64,000 bases of DNA. Source: Magnetococcales bacterium (GTDB lineage: Bacteria; Pseudomonadota; Magnetococcia; Magnetococcales; Magnetaquicoccaceae). The notes under the pieces are model-generated. The model saw nothing but the letters and a program-made list of their open reading frames with translations, was not told the DNA's origin and did not search any database. Positions 17,367 to 26,709 of this stretch are shown piece by piece (the stretch's first letter is position 1; each line of letters begins with the position of its first letter). Location: NCBI GenBank assembly GCA_015231755.1, contig JADGAZ010000010.1, positions 1 to 64,000 of the forward strand, read 5' to 3'. Both the position numbers and the translations under genes were made by a program.

Positions 17367-20300
17367 GGTCCCACCCCTCCCCGAGTACCCGCCGTACCCA
17401 CAGCCTCCAGATAACGCACAATCGCCTCCGCATCCACCCGACATCCCCCCCCATCCACCACATCCCGGATCAAGGCCGACCCCCGGAAACCGAACAGATA
17501 ACGCACCACCATCACCCCATCGCTCCAGGGATCCACCACTCCGTTGCAATCCACATCCAACAAACTGCGCCCTTCCTCCAACCCTTGACCCAACACCAAC
17601 GGATCACTCCGCACCCCGTCAACCGCGATCACTCCCGATACCAGATCCTTGCCCCGGGTGCCGGCCAGATAACGCAACACCACCATGCCATCCGACAAGG
17701 GACGCGCCACCCCGTCCCCATCCAGATCCCAATTCAATCCGGCTGCGGTCACCCGCAACGGCATTCCCTCGAAAATCTGATCCGGATCCGGATTCTCGAC
17801 ACTCACCCCCAGATTCGCAACCCCGCCCAAAACGACATCCGATCCCATGGAAAAAGTCAGCCCAATCCCGGACCCCGCCGCCAACACAGCCCCTCCATGG
17901 ACGATGCGTACCCGCTGATCCGTGGTGGGATCGTGATCCCAATCCCCTTCGTCCGGCTCCACCGTCACAGCCGGCTGAACCCCGGACTCCAGGACCAAAG
18001 GCGCCATTCCCGCAAAACCCATCCGGGCGCTGTTGAAATGAATCCGGACCGCACTGCCCGGCAACACCCTGCCGCCATCGGAACGCTCGTGAACCCAACG
18101 CATCCGGGCCTGCTCCCCCGGCACCATACGCAGGGTCGCCATCACCGGCGCGATCCGCTGACGGACCGCTCCCGCCACCGCCGGCCCCCTGGGATCCGAA
18201 CCGCGCCGATACTCCTCCAGATTGCTCACCCCGTCCCCGTCCGCATCCAAGGCCGCGTCCCGGCTGTCGAAAGGATCGAAACCGTGCGCCAACTCGAAAG
18301 AATCCGGCATGCCGTCGTTGTCGTTGTCCCCGTCGCACACATCCCCCAACAGATCGTGATCCCGGTCGGCCTGATCCACATTGAATTGCGCCGGACAATT
18401 ATCCATCTCATCCGACCAGCCATCCCCATCGCCATCCACCCGACTCACATCGTTGCGGGCCACCGCACGCAAGTTGACCCCGGCCACATTCCCGGCCGTC
18501 AGATCCACAGACGCAGCCAACGCCGCGCCCACCCCGTTCAACGGCTCTCCACCCGGCTCCCCGCCCCAGAAACCATTCCAGAAACGATCCGACACCATCC
18601 GGATCCGATAGCCCTCCACCGCCGCCAATCCCCGGATCGCAAAAGCCAGATCCCCGCCATCCCCCACCCATTCCACACTGCCGGTCACCGTCGCGTTTGC
18701 AGAGACCGCCTCCAGACGGATCTTCTCTCCGCTCTTCACTCCCCGCACGATGCCGCTGATCACCCGACCCGAACCACTGCCCCCATTCGTTTCCCCCACG
18801 CATTGCCCCCCATTGGCCACCAAAGCGGTAAAGGGCAGATTGTCGATGTTTTCAAAGCGTATATTCCGGATCATCCAGCCCCGTTCCCCCACCAACTCGT
18901 CGGAGGCGAGACGAAAACGGATCCGGATCTCTTTTCCGTTGTAGGCGCTGCCCAGATCGATGGTTTCGGTGACCGTTCCCGGATAACCGCCGCTCACCCC
19001 ACCAAACGCCAAACGGCTCCCCAGCACCGGATTGCTGTCCAGCAAAGTACCGGTGTAACCCGGTGTCATCTTGGCACCCAGATCGCTCCAGGCGCCCCCC
19101 GCCACACTGATCTCCACCACGCCCCCGTCCCACATGCCATCCTCGTCCAACTCGAAGGCGTGACGGTGATCGAACACGATCCGGAAATTCCCGCCACTCC
19201 CCACCCGCACCACCGGCGACGTGAGGGTCAATTCCGCTTCGTGATCCGGATTGGCCGCGGTGTGCCAACGCCACCCATCCGCCTCGCTCAGGCTCCAGCC
19301 ATCCCCCGCGCTCCCCGTGACCCGGGCCGCGCTCCAGTCGCTCACCGGATTGCTCAGCGTATCCTGACGAAACGCCGCCACCCGGTCATGATTGACCCGC
19401 CAGGAAAAAAGATCCGCGTCGAGTCCCGAAACGGTCACGCCGAACACCGCGTCCAGTTTCAACAACGCAAAAAACGACGCGCTGTTCAACGTGACATCCA
19501 GCGTGGCCGTCACCGTCGCCCCCGGATTGGCGGCAGCGAAACGCATCACGCCTCCGTTGGCAAAGGTCACATCCCCGGTGGTGCTGAAGGTGGCGACAAA
19601 AGGAGAAGAAGCGGCGCTGCCGTCGTTGCGCACCGTCACGGACAAACGGGCGGTCTCTCCCGGATCCAGAATGCCATCCCGGTCGCAAGAGTCGCTCAGA
19701 GGGGTCAACGTGGCCTGGACCAGACTCATGGGCTGATCGGCGAAAAAGCTCTCCTTGACACCGGAGTGACCGGTGGAATAACGCGCCGGAGAGACCGCGC
19801 CCACCCCCAGGCCCCGACGGGCGAACGCCGCTTTCATCAAGGCGTAATCCGCCGCGTCACCGGCCTTGGCCACGGCAAGCAGCGCATCCCTGGCTTCGGT
19901 GAAGGTGGGATCCAGAGGGGTGAGTTTGCAGGCGGCCACCAGATAGGCGATCATCCGACGCTTGGCCTCGGCAAAGGTCAAACGGGTATCGTCTCTCAGC
20001 AAGGCCGCGTAGACCTCCCACAACGCCTGTCCCCAGATCTCCCCGGAGTTGTGAACCTCGGCGTTGCGACCCCCCACATCCTGCATGGGATGGGTGGTGG
20101 GCAGGGCGACGCCGTTCTGGATATGCTTGAAGGTCAACGCGTTCTTGGCAAAGTCGATGGAATAGGGCACACGACGCAACCCATAATAATAGGGCTGTTT
20201 TTCCGGCGAGTTGGACAGGGAATAGGCCCCGATGGCATACGTGCCCCGATAGGCCGAAGGGCCGCTTTCGCCGGGTCGCACCGCCAGCAGCATGGCCACG

Positions 20301-22198
20301 AAATCCCCCCAGCCTTCGCTCAGGCTTTCCCCTTGATTGTTGGTCAAGCCGGAACCGTCGCCGATGAGCCGTTCCACCAGGTAATGACCCCATTCGTGGG
20401 CGACCACCAGATTGTCCATGGCGCCGTTGCGGTCCTTGTTCTGGGCGCGGGTGAGGGTGACCTGAACCGTGGAACCGGCGGTCAGCAAGGCATCGAGGGC
20501 ATCCCCATCCGGTTTGAGCACGAACACCGCAGGAATGGTGATCGAAGTGTCATCCCCGGACATGTTGAAAACACTGGTTTCTCCTTTCTGGTCCACCACG
20601 ATCACGCCGATGGCTCCGGCGGTCTGAGCGAAGCGGACCTTTTCCGTGAACAGACACAAGCCCCGGTCGATCAACGCGACGCGCCCTTTCAATTGGGCGG
20701 CGTTGGTCGGGGTCTGACAGCCATCCCGGACCGGATCCACCCCATCCGTCAATCGGACCAGCGCGCCGGAAACCGAAAATTCCGTGGGACCAAACGCGGC
20801 TCTGCCCACATTGGTCAAGGTGGAAGCGGTGGGGCTGGTCACCTGGACCCCGATGGCCTGGGAACCGCTCCACAGCGACATGGACATATCCGGAGATTCC
20901 CCGTCCGCCGGCACCACCACACTGGCGTTGTCCCGTTCCGACAGATCATCCCGCAGTTCGGCGATCAAAGGATCCCCACCCTGTCCTCCCCGGGAATAGT
21001 TGTTGTTCTGGGCATTGCCCGCCGACTCGTTGAACCCCTGATCGTAGAACAGGTCATGCAAATAGTTGAGGGTATAAAACAACTGCACCACCGACGAGAG
21101 TCCCTGGGCCGGGGTATCGAACGGGCCCAGGGTCGGAGAGAAACGATAATCGAAGCTGCGGGTGGCGGAAGTGGGTACCCGGCCATTGACCAGGGCCTGA
21201 CTCAAAATGGCATTGGAGACCGTGGCTTTGGCATCGACGTTGTTGCCGGAAGTGGAGGTGGCGGAGGCGGACAGCCAGGGATCCTGGGTGGAGATCGGTC
21301 CGTTTTGCAGGCTGATCAGGTTCTGGGCAACCGGATCCGGCAGGTAGGGGGGAGTGACGGTGGTTCCAGTGGGATTGGGCACCCCTTGAACGCCATTGGG
21401 ATCGTTCATGGGGGCGTGATCGCCATCGGCCAGGGCGTGGACCCGATAGGTAAAATGGGCGTGGGAACGCTGATTCCTGGTGAACAGAATGGCTCCATCC
21501 ACAGCCGAAACCACAAACGTCCGGGCTTCGGGGGTGGTGCGGTCGAAGTCGCTGCCGGTCAATTCGATCAGGTAGGCCGGAATCAGGGTGGATTCGGCGG
21601 GATAGAAGACCTTTTTCACCCGGGCCGGTTTGCGCAGGCGGTATTCGGCCCGGGAAAAATCGGCGCTGTAATATTGATAACCGTTGCGGGTATCCACCAA
21701 CTGCCATCCATCCGGGGCATCCTGACCCCCCATGCGCCGCAACGCCTTGTCGATGGCGGTTTCCGGGGACACCGGAAAGGCGAGATCCGCAGGGGGAGCG
21801 GGAATCGGCAGCCCACCGGTGGTGGTGACCAGGGTATGGTTGCGGTCGTAAAGCAGATTGGTCTCCCGGTGGAAGATTTCGATCTCATCGACCGTGGCCC
21901 GGGACTTAATCACGATGGGACCGGAGCCGGTATCGTGGATGTGGTGGATGCGGGGTTGAATCTCCGCCGTGCCTGGGCGGGTGGGGGGATACAGGGTGCG
22001 GAGATGGTTCAGGGCCTGGGTCTGAAGATCCCCCGGCGGCGCGGAAGGCGCCAGGACCGGCGCAACGACCGGATTGGCCCCGGTGGTGTTGGATGGGACC
22101 ACCGGGGAGGATGGGGTAACGGAGGGGTCATCCTTCCCGAGTTGACCGATCCCCACCAGCAGGATCAGTACGATCACGAGGAGCGCGGTATATCTCAT
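17363..22198 (-). CDS. Large secreted M36-type metalloprotease with PA, TSP3 and dockerin-like parts
   Basis: 1611-aa exported protein with an N-terminal signal/anchor segment (LLVIVLILLVGIG). A fungalysin/thermolysin-type propeptide covers about 40-230. The catalytic part has HEWGH near residue 601 and the third zinc ligand in SLSEGWGDF near 631. A protease-associated insert lies near 495-540 (GRVALIDRGLCLFTEKV). A beta-sandwich region follows with a Trp-rich MAM/jelly-roll-like section. Near 1255-1325 is an Asp-rich TSP type 3 calcium stretch (DGDGDGWSDEMDNCP). The end holds a cohesin-like strand region and two dockerin-like repeats (near 1490 and 1553, each DxDxxGxxxPxSDG). It probably degrades external protein or processes surface proteins. 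Encoded between anmK and the phosphoesterase. Confidence 0.88.
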   Translation of the reverse strand: MRYTALLVIVLILLVGIGQLGKDDPSVTPSSPVVPSNTTGANPVVAPVLAPSAPPGDLQTQALNHLRTLYPPTRPGTAEIQPRIHHIHDTGSGPIVIKSRATVDEIEIFHRETNLLYDRNHTLVTTTGGLPIPAPPADLAFPVSPETAIDKALRRMGGQDAPDGWQLVDTRNGYQYYSADFSRAEYRLRKPARVKKVFYPAESTLIPAYLIELTGSDFDRTTPEARTFVVSAVDGAILFTRNQRSHAHFTYRVHALADGDHAPMNDPNGVQGVPNPTGTTVTPPYLPDPVAQNLISLQNGPISTQDPWLSASATSTSGNNVDAKATVSNAILSQALVNGRVPTSATRSFDYRFSPTLGPFDTPAQGLSSVVQLFYTLNYLHDLFYDQGFNESAGNAQNNNYSRGGQGGDPLIAELRDDLSERDNASVVVPADGESPDMSMSLWSGSQAIGVQVTSPTASTLTNVGRAAFGPTEFSVSGALVRLTDGVDPVRDGCQTPTNAAQLKGRVALIDRGLCLFTEKVRFAQTAGAIGVIVVDQKGETSVFNMSGDDTSITIPAVFVLKPDGDALDALLTAGSTVQVTLTRAQNKDRNGAMDNLVVAHEWGHYLVERLIGDGSGLTNNQGESLSEGWGDFVAMLLAVRPGESGPSAYRGTYAIGAYSLSNSPEKQPYYYGLRRVPYSIDFAKNALTFKHIQNGVALPTTHPMQDVGGRNAEVHNSGEIWGQALWEVYAALLRDDTRLTFAEAKRRMIAYLVAACKLTPLDPTFTEARDALLAVAKAGDAADYALMKAAFARRGLGVGAVSPARYSTGHSGVKESFFADQPMSLVQATLTPLSDSCDRDGILDPGETARLSVTVRNDGSAASSPFVATFSTTGDVTFANGGVMRFAAANPGATVTATLDVTLNSASFFALLKLDAVFGVTVSGLDADLFSWRVNHDRVAAFRQDTLSNPVSDWSAARVTGSAGDGWSLSEADGWRWHTAANPDHEAELTLTSPVVRVGSGGNFRIVFDHRHAFELDEDGMWDGGVVEISVAGGAWSDLGAKMTPGYTGTLLDSNPVLGSRLAFGGVSGGYPGTVTETIDLGSAYNGKEIRIRFRLASDELVGERGWMIRNIRFENIDNLPFTALVANGGQCVGETNGGSGSGRVISGIVRGVKSGEKIRLEAVSANATVTGSVEWVGDGGDLAFAIRGLAAVEGYRIRMVSDRFWNGFWGGEPGGEPLNGVGAALAASVDLTAGNVAGVNLRAVARNDVSRVDGDGDGWSDEMDNCPAQFNVDQADRDHDLLGDVCDGDNDNDGMPDSFELAHGFDPFDSRDAALDADGDGVSNLEEYRRGSDPRGPAVAGAVRQRIAPVMATLRMVPGEQARMRWVHERSDGGRVLPGSAVRIHFNSARMGFAGMAPLVLESGVQPAVTVEPDEGDWDHDPTTDQRVRIVHGGAVLAAGSGIGLTFSMGSDVVLGGVANLGVSVENPDPDQIFEGMPLRVTAAGLNWDLDGDGVARPLSDGMVVLRYLAGTRGKDLVSGVIAVDGVRSDPLVLGQGLEEGRSLLDVDCNGVVDPWSDGVMVVRYLFGFRGSALIRDVVDGGGCRVDAEAIVRYLEAVGTAGTRGGVGP

Positions 22199-22222
22199 GG
22201 ATGACCCCGATCATGATGGTTT

Positions 22223-23341
22223 TTATGCCGGATGAATGGCGCCCAACACCGCCGGAGCGGTGGCCCCGGTGGCCCCGGGCAGCGACGAGGGCAGACCTCT
22301 CAAGGTGCGCACCGCGAACCAGGCGAAGGCCTGGGCTTCCAGGGTATGGGCATCGACTCCCCGATCCGCGGCATCGGAGATGCGGGCGGCGGGCAGACGG
22401 TGTTGCAGACGTTCCACCAGGGAGCGATTTTTGGCTCCGCCTCCGCACAGAATCAGCCGTTGCGGACCCGGTGGCAGCAGTCGTTGACAGGCCTCGGCCA
22501 CGGTTTCTGCGGTGAATTGGGTCAAGGTGGCCAGTCCATCCGGGCTTTCCAGATGGGGATGGCGGGTCAGGAGTTCCGTCAGCAGTTCGCCCCCGAACTC
22601 CTCCCGTCCTGTGGATTTGGGAAAGGAGCGGCTGAGATAGGGATGGCTCATGAGCCAAGCCAGGGCGGTGGCATCCACCCGACCCTGGGCCGCGGCCACG
22701 CCATCGAGGTCCACGGAGCGGATCCCCTGATGCAGGCGGGTGGCCAGCAGATCCAGCAGGGAGTTGGCCGGTCCCACATCTCCGGCGATCAGGGGGCGTT
22801 CCGGCTGGCCCGAAAGGGCGGTGACATTGGCCACCCCTCCCAGATTGACCACCGCGATCCGTTGACCGGGTTGGGAGAACAGCACCTGATGAAACAGTGG
22901 CGCCAACGGTGCCCCTTCTCCGCCTTTGGCCATGTCGGCGGGGCGGAAGTCGGCCACGGTGGTCACGCCGGTGCGGGCGGCGATGATGAACGGGTCACCG
23001 ATCTGCCAGGTGAACAGGGGCGGACGATGGCGCACGGTCTGGCCATGGCTGCCGATCACCTGTACCCGGTCCATGGACAATCCACCGCGTCGGCAGACCT
23101 CCAGGGCGGCGTCGGCGAACCGTTCCCCCAGTTCCCGATGCAAAGCCCCCATACGGTCGAGTTCCCCTGCGCCGGGTTGATACAGGGCTAAAATCCGTTG
23201 ATGCAGTTCGTCGGGAAAGGGTTGTTCCAGATCCGCCAACACCCGGGGAACCGACTCCCCATCGGTACGCACCAGCACGGCATCGATACCATCCGCCGAG
23301 GTTCCGGACATCAGCCCTATGGCGATCCGATGTTCATCCAT
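22223..23341 (-). CDS. anmK: Anhydro-N-acetylmuramic acid kinase
   Basis: Recycles cell-wall 1,6-anhydroMurNAc to MurNAc-6-phosphate using ATP. The start giving MDEHRIAIGLMSGTSADG is chosen because GGGAG lies about 10 nt upstream; an ATG three codons earlier is too close to that site. Family motifs are GLMSGTSADGIDAVL, VIGSHGQTVRHRP, VVNLGGVANVT and LCGGGAKN. Length (372 aa) is normal. It is the first gene of a minus-strand set with the M36 protease and phosphoesterase, though a shared function with them is not evident. Confidence 0.96.
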   Translation of the reverse strand: MDEHRIAIGLMSGTSADGIDAVLVRTDGESVPRVLADLEQPFPDELHQRILALYQPGAGELDRMGALHRELGERFADAALEVCRRGGLSMDRVQVIGSHGQTVRHRPPLFTWQIGDPFIIAARTGVTTVADFRPADMAKGGEGAPLAPLFHQVLFSQPGQRIAVVNLGGVANVTALSGQPERPLIAGDVGPANSLLDLLATRLHQGIRSVDLDGVAAAQGRVDATALAWLMSHPYLSRSFPKSTGREEFGGELLTELLTRHPHLESPDGLATLTQFTAETVAEACQRLLPPGPQRLILCGGGAKNRSLVERLQHRLPAARISDAADRGVDAHTLEAQAFAWFAVRTLRGLPSSLPGATGATAPAVLGAIHPA

Positions 23342-23577
23342 TGTCCCCATTCTCCCTTGATCGTCTTTGCAATCCCGCATGGATCCTTGTGTGCAAACCC
23401 CTTCATGGTGGCCGGTTTTGAAAAGGTTGTCAACTTGGGCAACTGTCAATTTTTGTAAGTCAGACAGGGCATTTTCCGGCAGAGCCAGCGGATGCCTGTG
23501 GCACAAGCCGGGTGATTCCGTTATCATGGAGTGATTTTCCGTCACACCACGTTCCAGTCAGACACGGGGTAACACGC

Positions 23578-24789
23578 ATGAAATCCGTCAACGAACAGAT
23601 GGCCATCATCCGTCGGGGTACAGCACAGATCATCTCCGAAGAGGCCATGGAGCAAAAACTAGCCCGTTCCGTTCAGACCGGCATTCCGCTCAAGATCAAG
23701 ACCGGATTTGATCCCACAGCTCCGGATCTGCATCTGGGGCATACGGTCTTGTTGCAAAAAATGCGTCAATTCCAGGAGTTGGGTCATGAGGTGATCTTTT
23801 TGATCGGGGATTTCACCGGCATGATCGGCGATCCCACGGGCAAAAGCGAAACCCGCAAGCCTCTCACCTCCGAAGCGATCAACGCCAATGCCGAGACTTA
23901 CAAGGCTCAGGTGTTTCGCATTCTCGATTCCCGGGCCACCCGTGTGGTGTTCAACAGTTCCTGGATGGAACGAATGACCGCCGCCCAGATGATTCAGTTG
24001 GCCGCCAAGCAAACCGTGGCGCGTATGTTGGAACGGGATGATTTCACCAAACGTTACCGTTCCGAGCGTCCGATTGCCATTCATGAATTTCTTTATCCTT
24101 TGGTGCAGGGATACGATTCGGTGGCGTTGCGGGCGGATGTGGAGTTGGGGGGTACGGATCAGACTTTCAATCTGTTGATGGGTCGGGAGTTGCAAAAGGA
24201 GTACGGGCAGGAACCGCAATGCGTCATCACCATGCCGATTCTCGAAGGGCTGGACGGCGTGCAGAAGATGTCCAAGTCTTTGAACAATTACATTGCGATT
24301 CAAGATTCTGCCGACGATATTTTCGGCAAGACCATGTCGATTTCGGATACGCTCATGTGGCGTTATTATGATTTGTTGTCGGATCGGACGTTGGAGGAGA
24401 TTCATCAACTGGAGGCGGAGGTTCGTGGGGAGCGTTTGCATCCCATGGCGGTGAAAAAGCAGTTGGCCGAAGAGTTGACGGGTCGGTTTCACGGCAGTGA
24501 GGAGGCGCGGCGGGCTTTGGAGCGGTTTGAGGCGCGTTTTTCCAACAAGGAGACGCCGGAGGATCTGCCGGAGTTCGTTTTGGACAACGGTGGACAGCCC
24601 ATGGGGTTGGCGGATGCGATGCGGTTGGCCGGGTTGGTGGTTTCCAATTCCGAGGGGATGCGTTTGATTCGGCAGCAGGCGGTGAGTGTGGACGGGGTGA
24701 AAGCGGCGGATGCGCGGCAGATGTTGTCGCCGGAGCGTCATATTCTGAAGGTAGGCAAGTTGCGTCACGCCGCAGTCGTGATCGCCTGA
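23578..24789 (+). CDS. tyrS: Tyrosyl-tRNA synthetase
   Basis: 403-aa class I synthetase that charges tRNA-Tyr. The ATG giving [14 protein letters not shown] is chosen; upstream codons are not conserved-looking. The HIGH-type motif reads HLGHT, the KMSKS motif is intact in [10 protein letters not shown], and a C-terminal S4-like RNA-binding domain closes the protein ([25 protein letters not shown]). Codon use changes along the gene: the first third is balanced, while the last ~700 bp strongly prefers G and T at third positions, approaching the repeat at 24806. Confidence 0.97.
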   Translation: MKSVNEQMAIIRRGTAQIISEEAMEQKLARSVQTGIPLKIKTGFDPTAPDLHLGHTVLLQKMRQFQELGHEVIFLIGDFTGMIGDPTGKSETRKPLTSEAINANAETYKAQVFRILDSRATRVVFNSSWMERMTAAQMIQLAAKQTVARMLERDDFTKRYRSERPIAIHEFLYPLVQGYDSVALRADVELGGTDQTFNLLMGRELQKEYGQEPQCVITMPILEGLDGVQKMSKSLNNYIAIQDSADDIFGKTMSISDTLMWRYYDLLSDRTLEEIHQLEAEVRGERLHPMAVKKQLAEELTGRFHGSEEARRALERFEARFSNKETPEDLPEFVLDNGGQPMGLADAMRLAGLVVSNSEGMRLIRQQAVSVDGVKAADARQMLSPERHILKVGKLRHAAVVIA

Positions 24790-24805
24790 TCCCCGATCAT
24801 CAACC

Positions 24806-24952
24806 CATTGAAAAAAAGCGGGGGTCTGGGGGATTCCTCCCCCAGGAATTTGACTTTCGCCTTTGACTGTCGCGTAATTTTCAAACAATCAAAACATTAA
24901 AATCAAAGTCCTGGGGAATGAATTCCCCAGACCCCTTCTTTATTTTTCAATG
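24806..24952. repeat. Family A repeat, inverted pair (147 bp)
   Basis: Outer ends CATTGAAAAA and TTTTTCAATG are exact inverses. Inside the left end is a CTGGGGGA...TCCCCCAG hairpin, and inside the right end a CTGGGGAAT...ATTCCCCAG hairpin. About 50 bp of AT-rich DNA lies between the arms. It sits 16 nt after the tyrS stop and 19 nt before the stop of the convergent DUF3592 gene, so it probably also acts as a bidirectional terminator. Confidence 0.85.
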
Positions 24953-24971
24953 ATGGATTTTAATCGGATTC

Positions 24972-25571
24972 TTAACGCTTGGGACGTGACGGCGGGGGAC
25001 TGTAAACGGCCTTGGGATAACTGCCATCAAAAATCTCCTTGGGATCCCGACCATTGGGCCGCAAGGACTTGTTGAACGTGTTGTTGATGGCATTCTCAAT
25101 CGGAGTCTTGTTCCAAATGATGATCGCTGCCACCAAAAAAATCACCAAAGAACCAATCACCCAAAAAAATCCAATCCCCGGCAAAACCGTTCGCGCAATG
25201 AACGCCTCGGAAGGATTGTTGGGATTGTAAAAAGTTTGCACCGTCTTGCCAACCGGATAACGATCCACAGTCACCTGGGCAAAACGCTCAAACAAAAACA
25301 AAGCAGCCTGGGGATCGGTCTCAATCTGGTTGCCTGAATACTCGGTATCCCCGGACTTGAAACGGTAAACGATCTCAACCCGATACAAAGGAAACCAATT
25401 GAAAAACATCGCCCCGTCCGGCTTCATGCCGGATTGAACAATGACTCCCTCCGTATGTGGCCAGTTGGAAGATTCGGCATACTTGAGAATCGGTTGGATG
25501 AAAATGACAAAAAAGATCACTCCCAGCACCAAAGCCACATTGCGCGTGAGCAGATACAGATTTCGTCCCAT
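24972..25571 (-). CDS. DUF3592-like membrane protein
   Basis: 199 aa. There is one membrane helix near the N-terminus (VALVLGVIFFVIFIQPIL) and another near residue 140 (IGFFWVIGSLVIFLVAAIIIW). The region between has the DUF3592 pattern (HTEGVIVQSGM, VEIVYRFKSGDTEYSGNQI, VGKTVQTFYNPNNPSEAFI). Function of the family is unknown. It faces tyrS across the repeat at 24806-24952. No obvious partner gene is adjacent. Confidence 0.8.
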   Translation of the reverse strand: MGRNLYLLTRNVALVLGVIFFVIFIQPILKYAESSNWPHTEGVIVQSGMKPDGAMFFNWFPLYRVEIVYRFKSGDTEYSGNQIETDPQAALFLFERFAQVTVDRYPVGKTVQTFYNPNNPSEAFIARTVLPGIGFFWVIGSLVIFLVAAIIIWNKTPIENAINNTFNKSLRPNGRDPKEIFDGSYPKAVYSPPPSRPKR

Positions 25572-25838
25572 CCACGTCTATCCTTTCAAAAAGGAAACCG
25601 CCAGGGTAACCATAATAAAGGAATGGATCCGCCATTTCCATCCTGTTAGTAAAAATGGCCCCCATTAACAAAATTTATTATCATACCCTTTCTTACCAAA
25701 TCCACTAAAAAGCAAATTTTATACCATCGAAATTCCAAACATGGCCCGGCGGGTAACCCCGCCGAACCACGGAGAGCATCCTTGTCCAAGGGATGTAACC
25801 ATTGAATCGGCGGATGAACGGCAAGGGTTGAATGGTTT
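25572..25838. other. Gene-free gap with a hairpin (25747-25764)
   Basis: The gap lies after prmC and before the DUF3592 gene on the same strand. It contains CGGCGGG-TAAC-CCCGCCG, a 7-bp hairpin like the family B hairpins elsewhere, and an AT-rich block at about 25655-25730 that may hold the promoter of the DUF3592 gene. Short frames here have no support. Confidence 0.5.
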
Positions 25839-26702
25839 CTAACCGGTGACCACCACGGCGCGTGGAATGCGCTGATAATCCGGCAACAACACAATCCTCT
25901 CGAAACCGGCCTCCCGAAACACCTCCACCGCAGCCACTCCCTGATCGTGACCAACCTCCACCACCGCCACTCCCCCTGGACGCAAACGACTGCGCACCAG
26001 TCCGGGAAGCCGTACCACCACCCGCAACCCATCCACCCCGCCATCCAAAGCCAAATGGGGCTCCCAATCACGCACTTCGGGCTGCAACCCCTCCAACGCT
26101 TCAGAGACGATATAAGGAGGATTGACCACCACCACGTCAAAGGAGTCGGAAGAGGGCAGGGGAACGTCCAGATCCCCTTCCACAAGGGTAACACGATCCA
26201 CGCAACCGGTTTTCACGGCATTGCGCTGCGCCAGTTCCAACGCAGACCCGGAAAGATCACTTCCCCATCCCCGCGCCTGGGGATATTCGCTCAACAAGGC
26301 ACACAAAACCGCACCACTGCCCACACACGGCTCAAAGATCCGCAATGGCGCCTCACGGTCCGGGAAATGCGCCAAAACCGACTCCAGCAACAACTCGGTC
26401 TCGGGACGGGGGATCAACGCGGCGGAACTGGAGAAAAATTCGATGCCCCAAAACTCCCGAACCCCCAACAGATGAGCCACAGGCTCCCGGGCGGCGCGTC
26501 GGGTGAGCAACGCCTTGAACGCGGCCAGTTCAGCCGCGTTCAAGGGACGATGGGGATCCAGGAAAAGGTCAAGGCGCCGCAGATTGAGGGCCTTGGCGAG
26601 AATGAGTTCGCTATCGAGGCGGGGGGATTCGACGCCCCGCCGTTCAAGCCAGGGGGCGCTCCATCCGAGCAGGGTGCGAACAGTCCAGGCAGGAGCGGTC
26701 AA
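25839..26702 (-). CDS. prmC: Release-factor glutamine N5-methyltransferase PrmC
   Basis: 287-aa SAM-dependent enzyme that methylates the GGQ glutamine of RF1 and RF2. The SAM site (FEPCVGSGAVLCALL) and the catalytic NPPY (VVVNPPYI) are visible, as is the N-terminal helical substrate domain. It starts 7 nt after the M23 peptidase gene and is probably co-transcribed with it. Its 3' half is strongly G/T-biased on the coding strand, unlike its 5' end. Confidence 0.96.
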   Translation of the reverse strand: MTAPAWTVRTLLGWSAPWLERRGVESPRLDSELILAKALNLRRLDLFLDPHRPLNAAELAAFKALLTRRAAREPVAHLLGVREFWGIEFFSSSAALIPRPETELLLESVLAHFPDREAPLRIFEPCVGSGAVLCALLSEYPQARGWGSDLSGSALELAQRNAVKTGCVDRVTLVEGDLDVPLPSSDSFDVVVVNPPYIVSEALEGLQPEVRDWEPHLALDGGVDGLRVVVRLPGLVRSRLRPGGVAVVEVGHDQGVAAVEVFREAGFERIVLLPDYQRIPRAVVVTG

Positions 26703-26709
26703 CGGACTC

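Noticed and set aside
17585-22204. 1539-codon plus-strand open frame opposite the M36 protease gene
   Set aside because: It is a mirror frame caused by the skewed codon use of the protease gene. The translation is rich in His, Arg, Gln and Gly with no domain, and the opposite strand has clear protease motifs.
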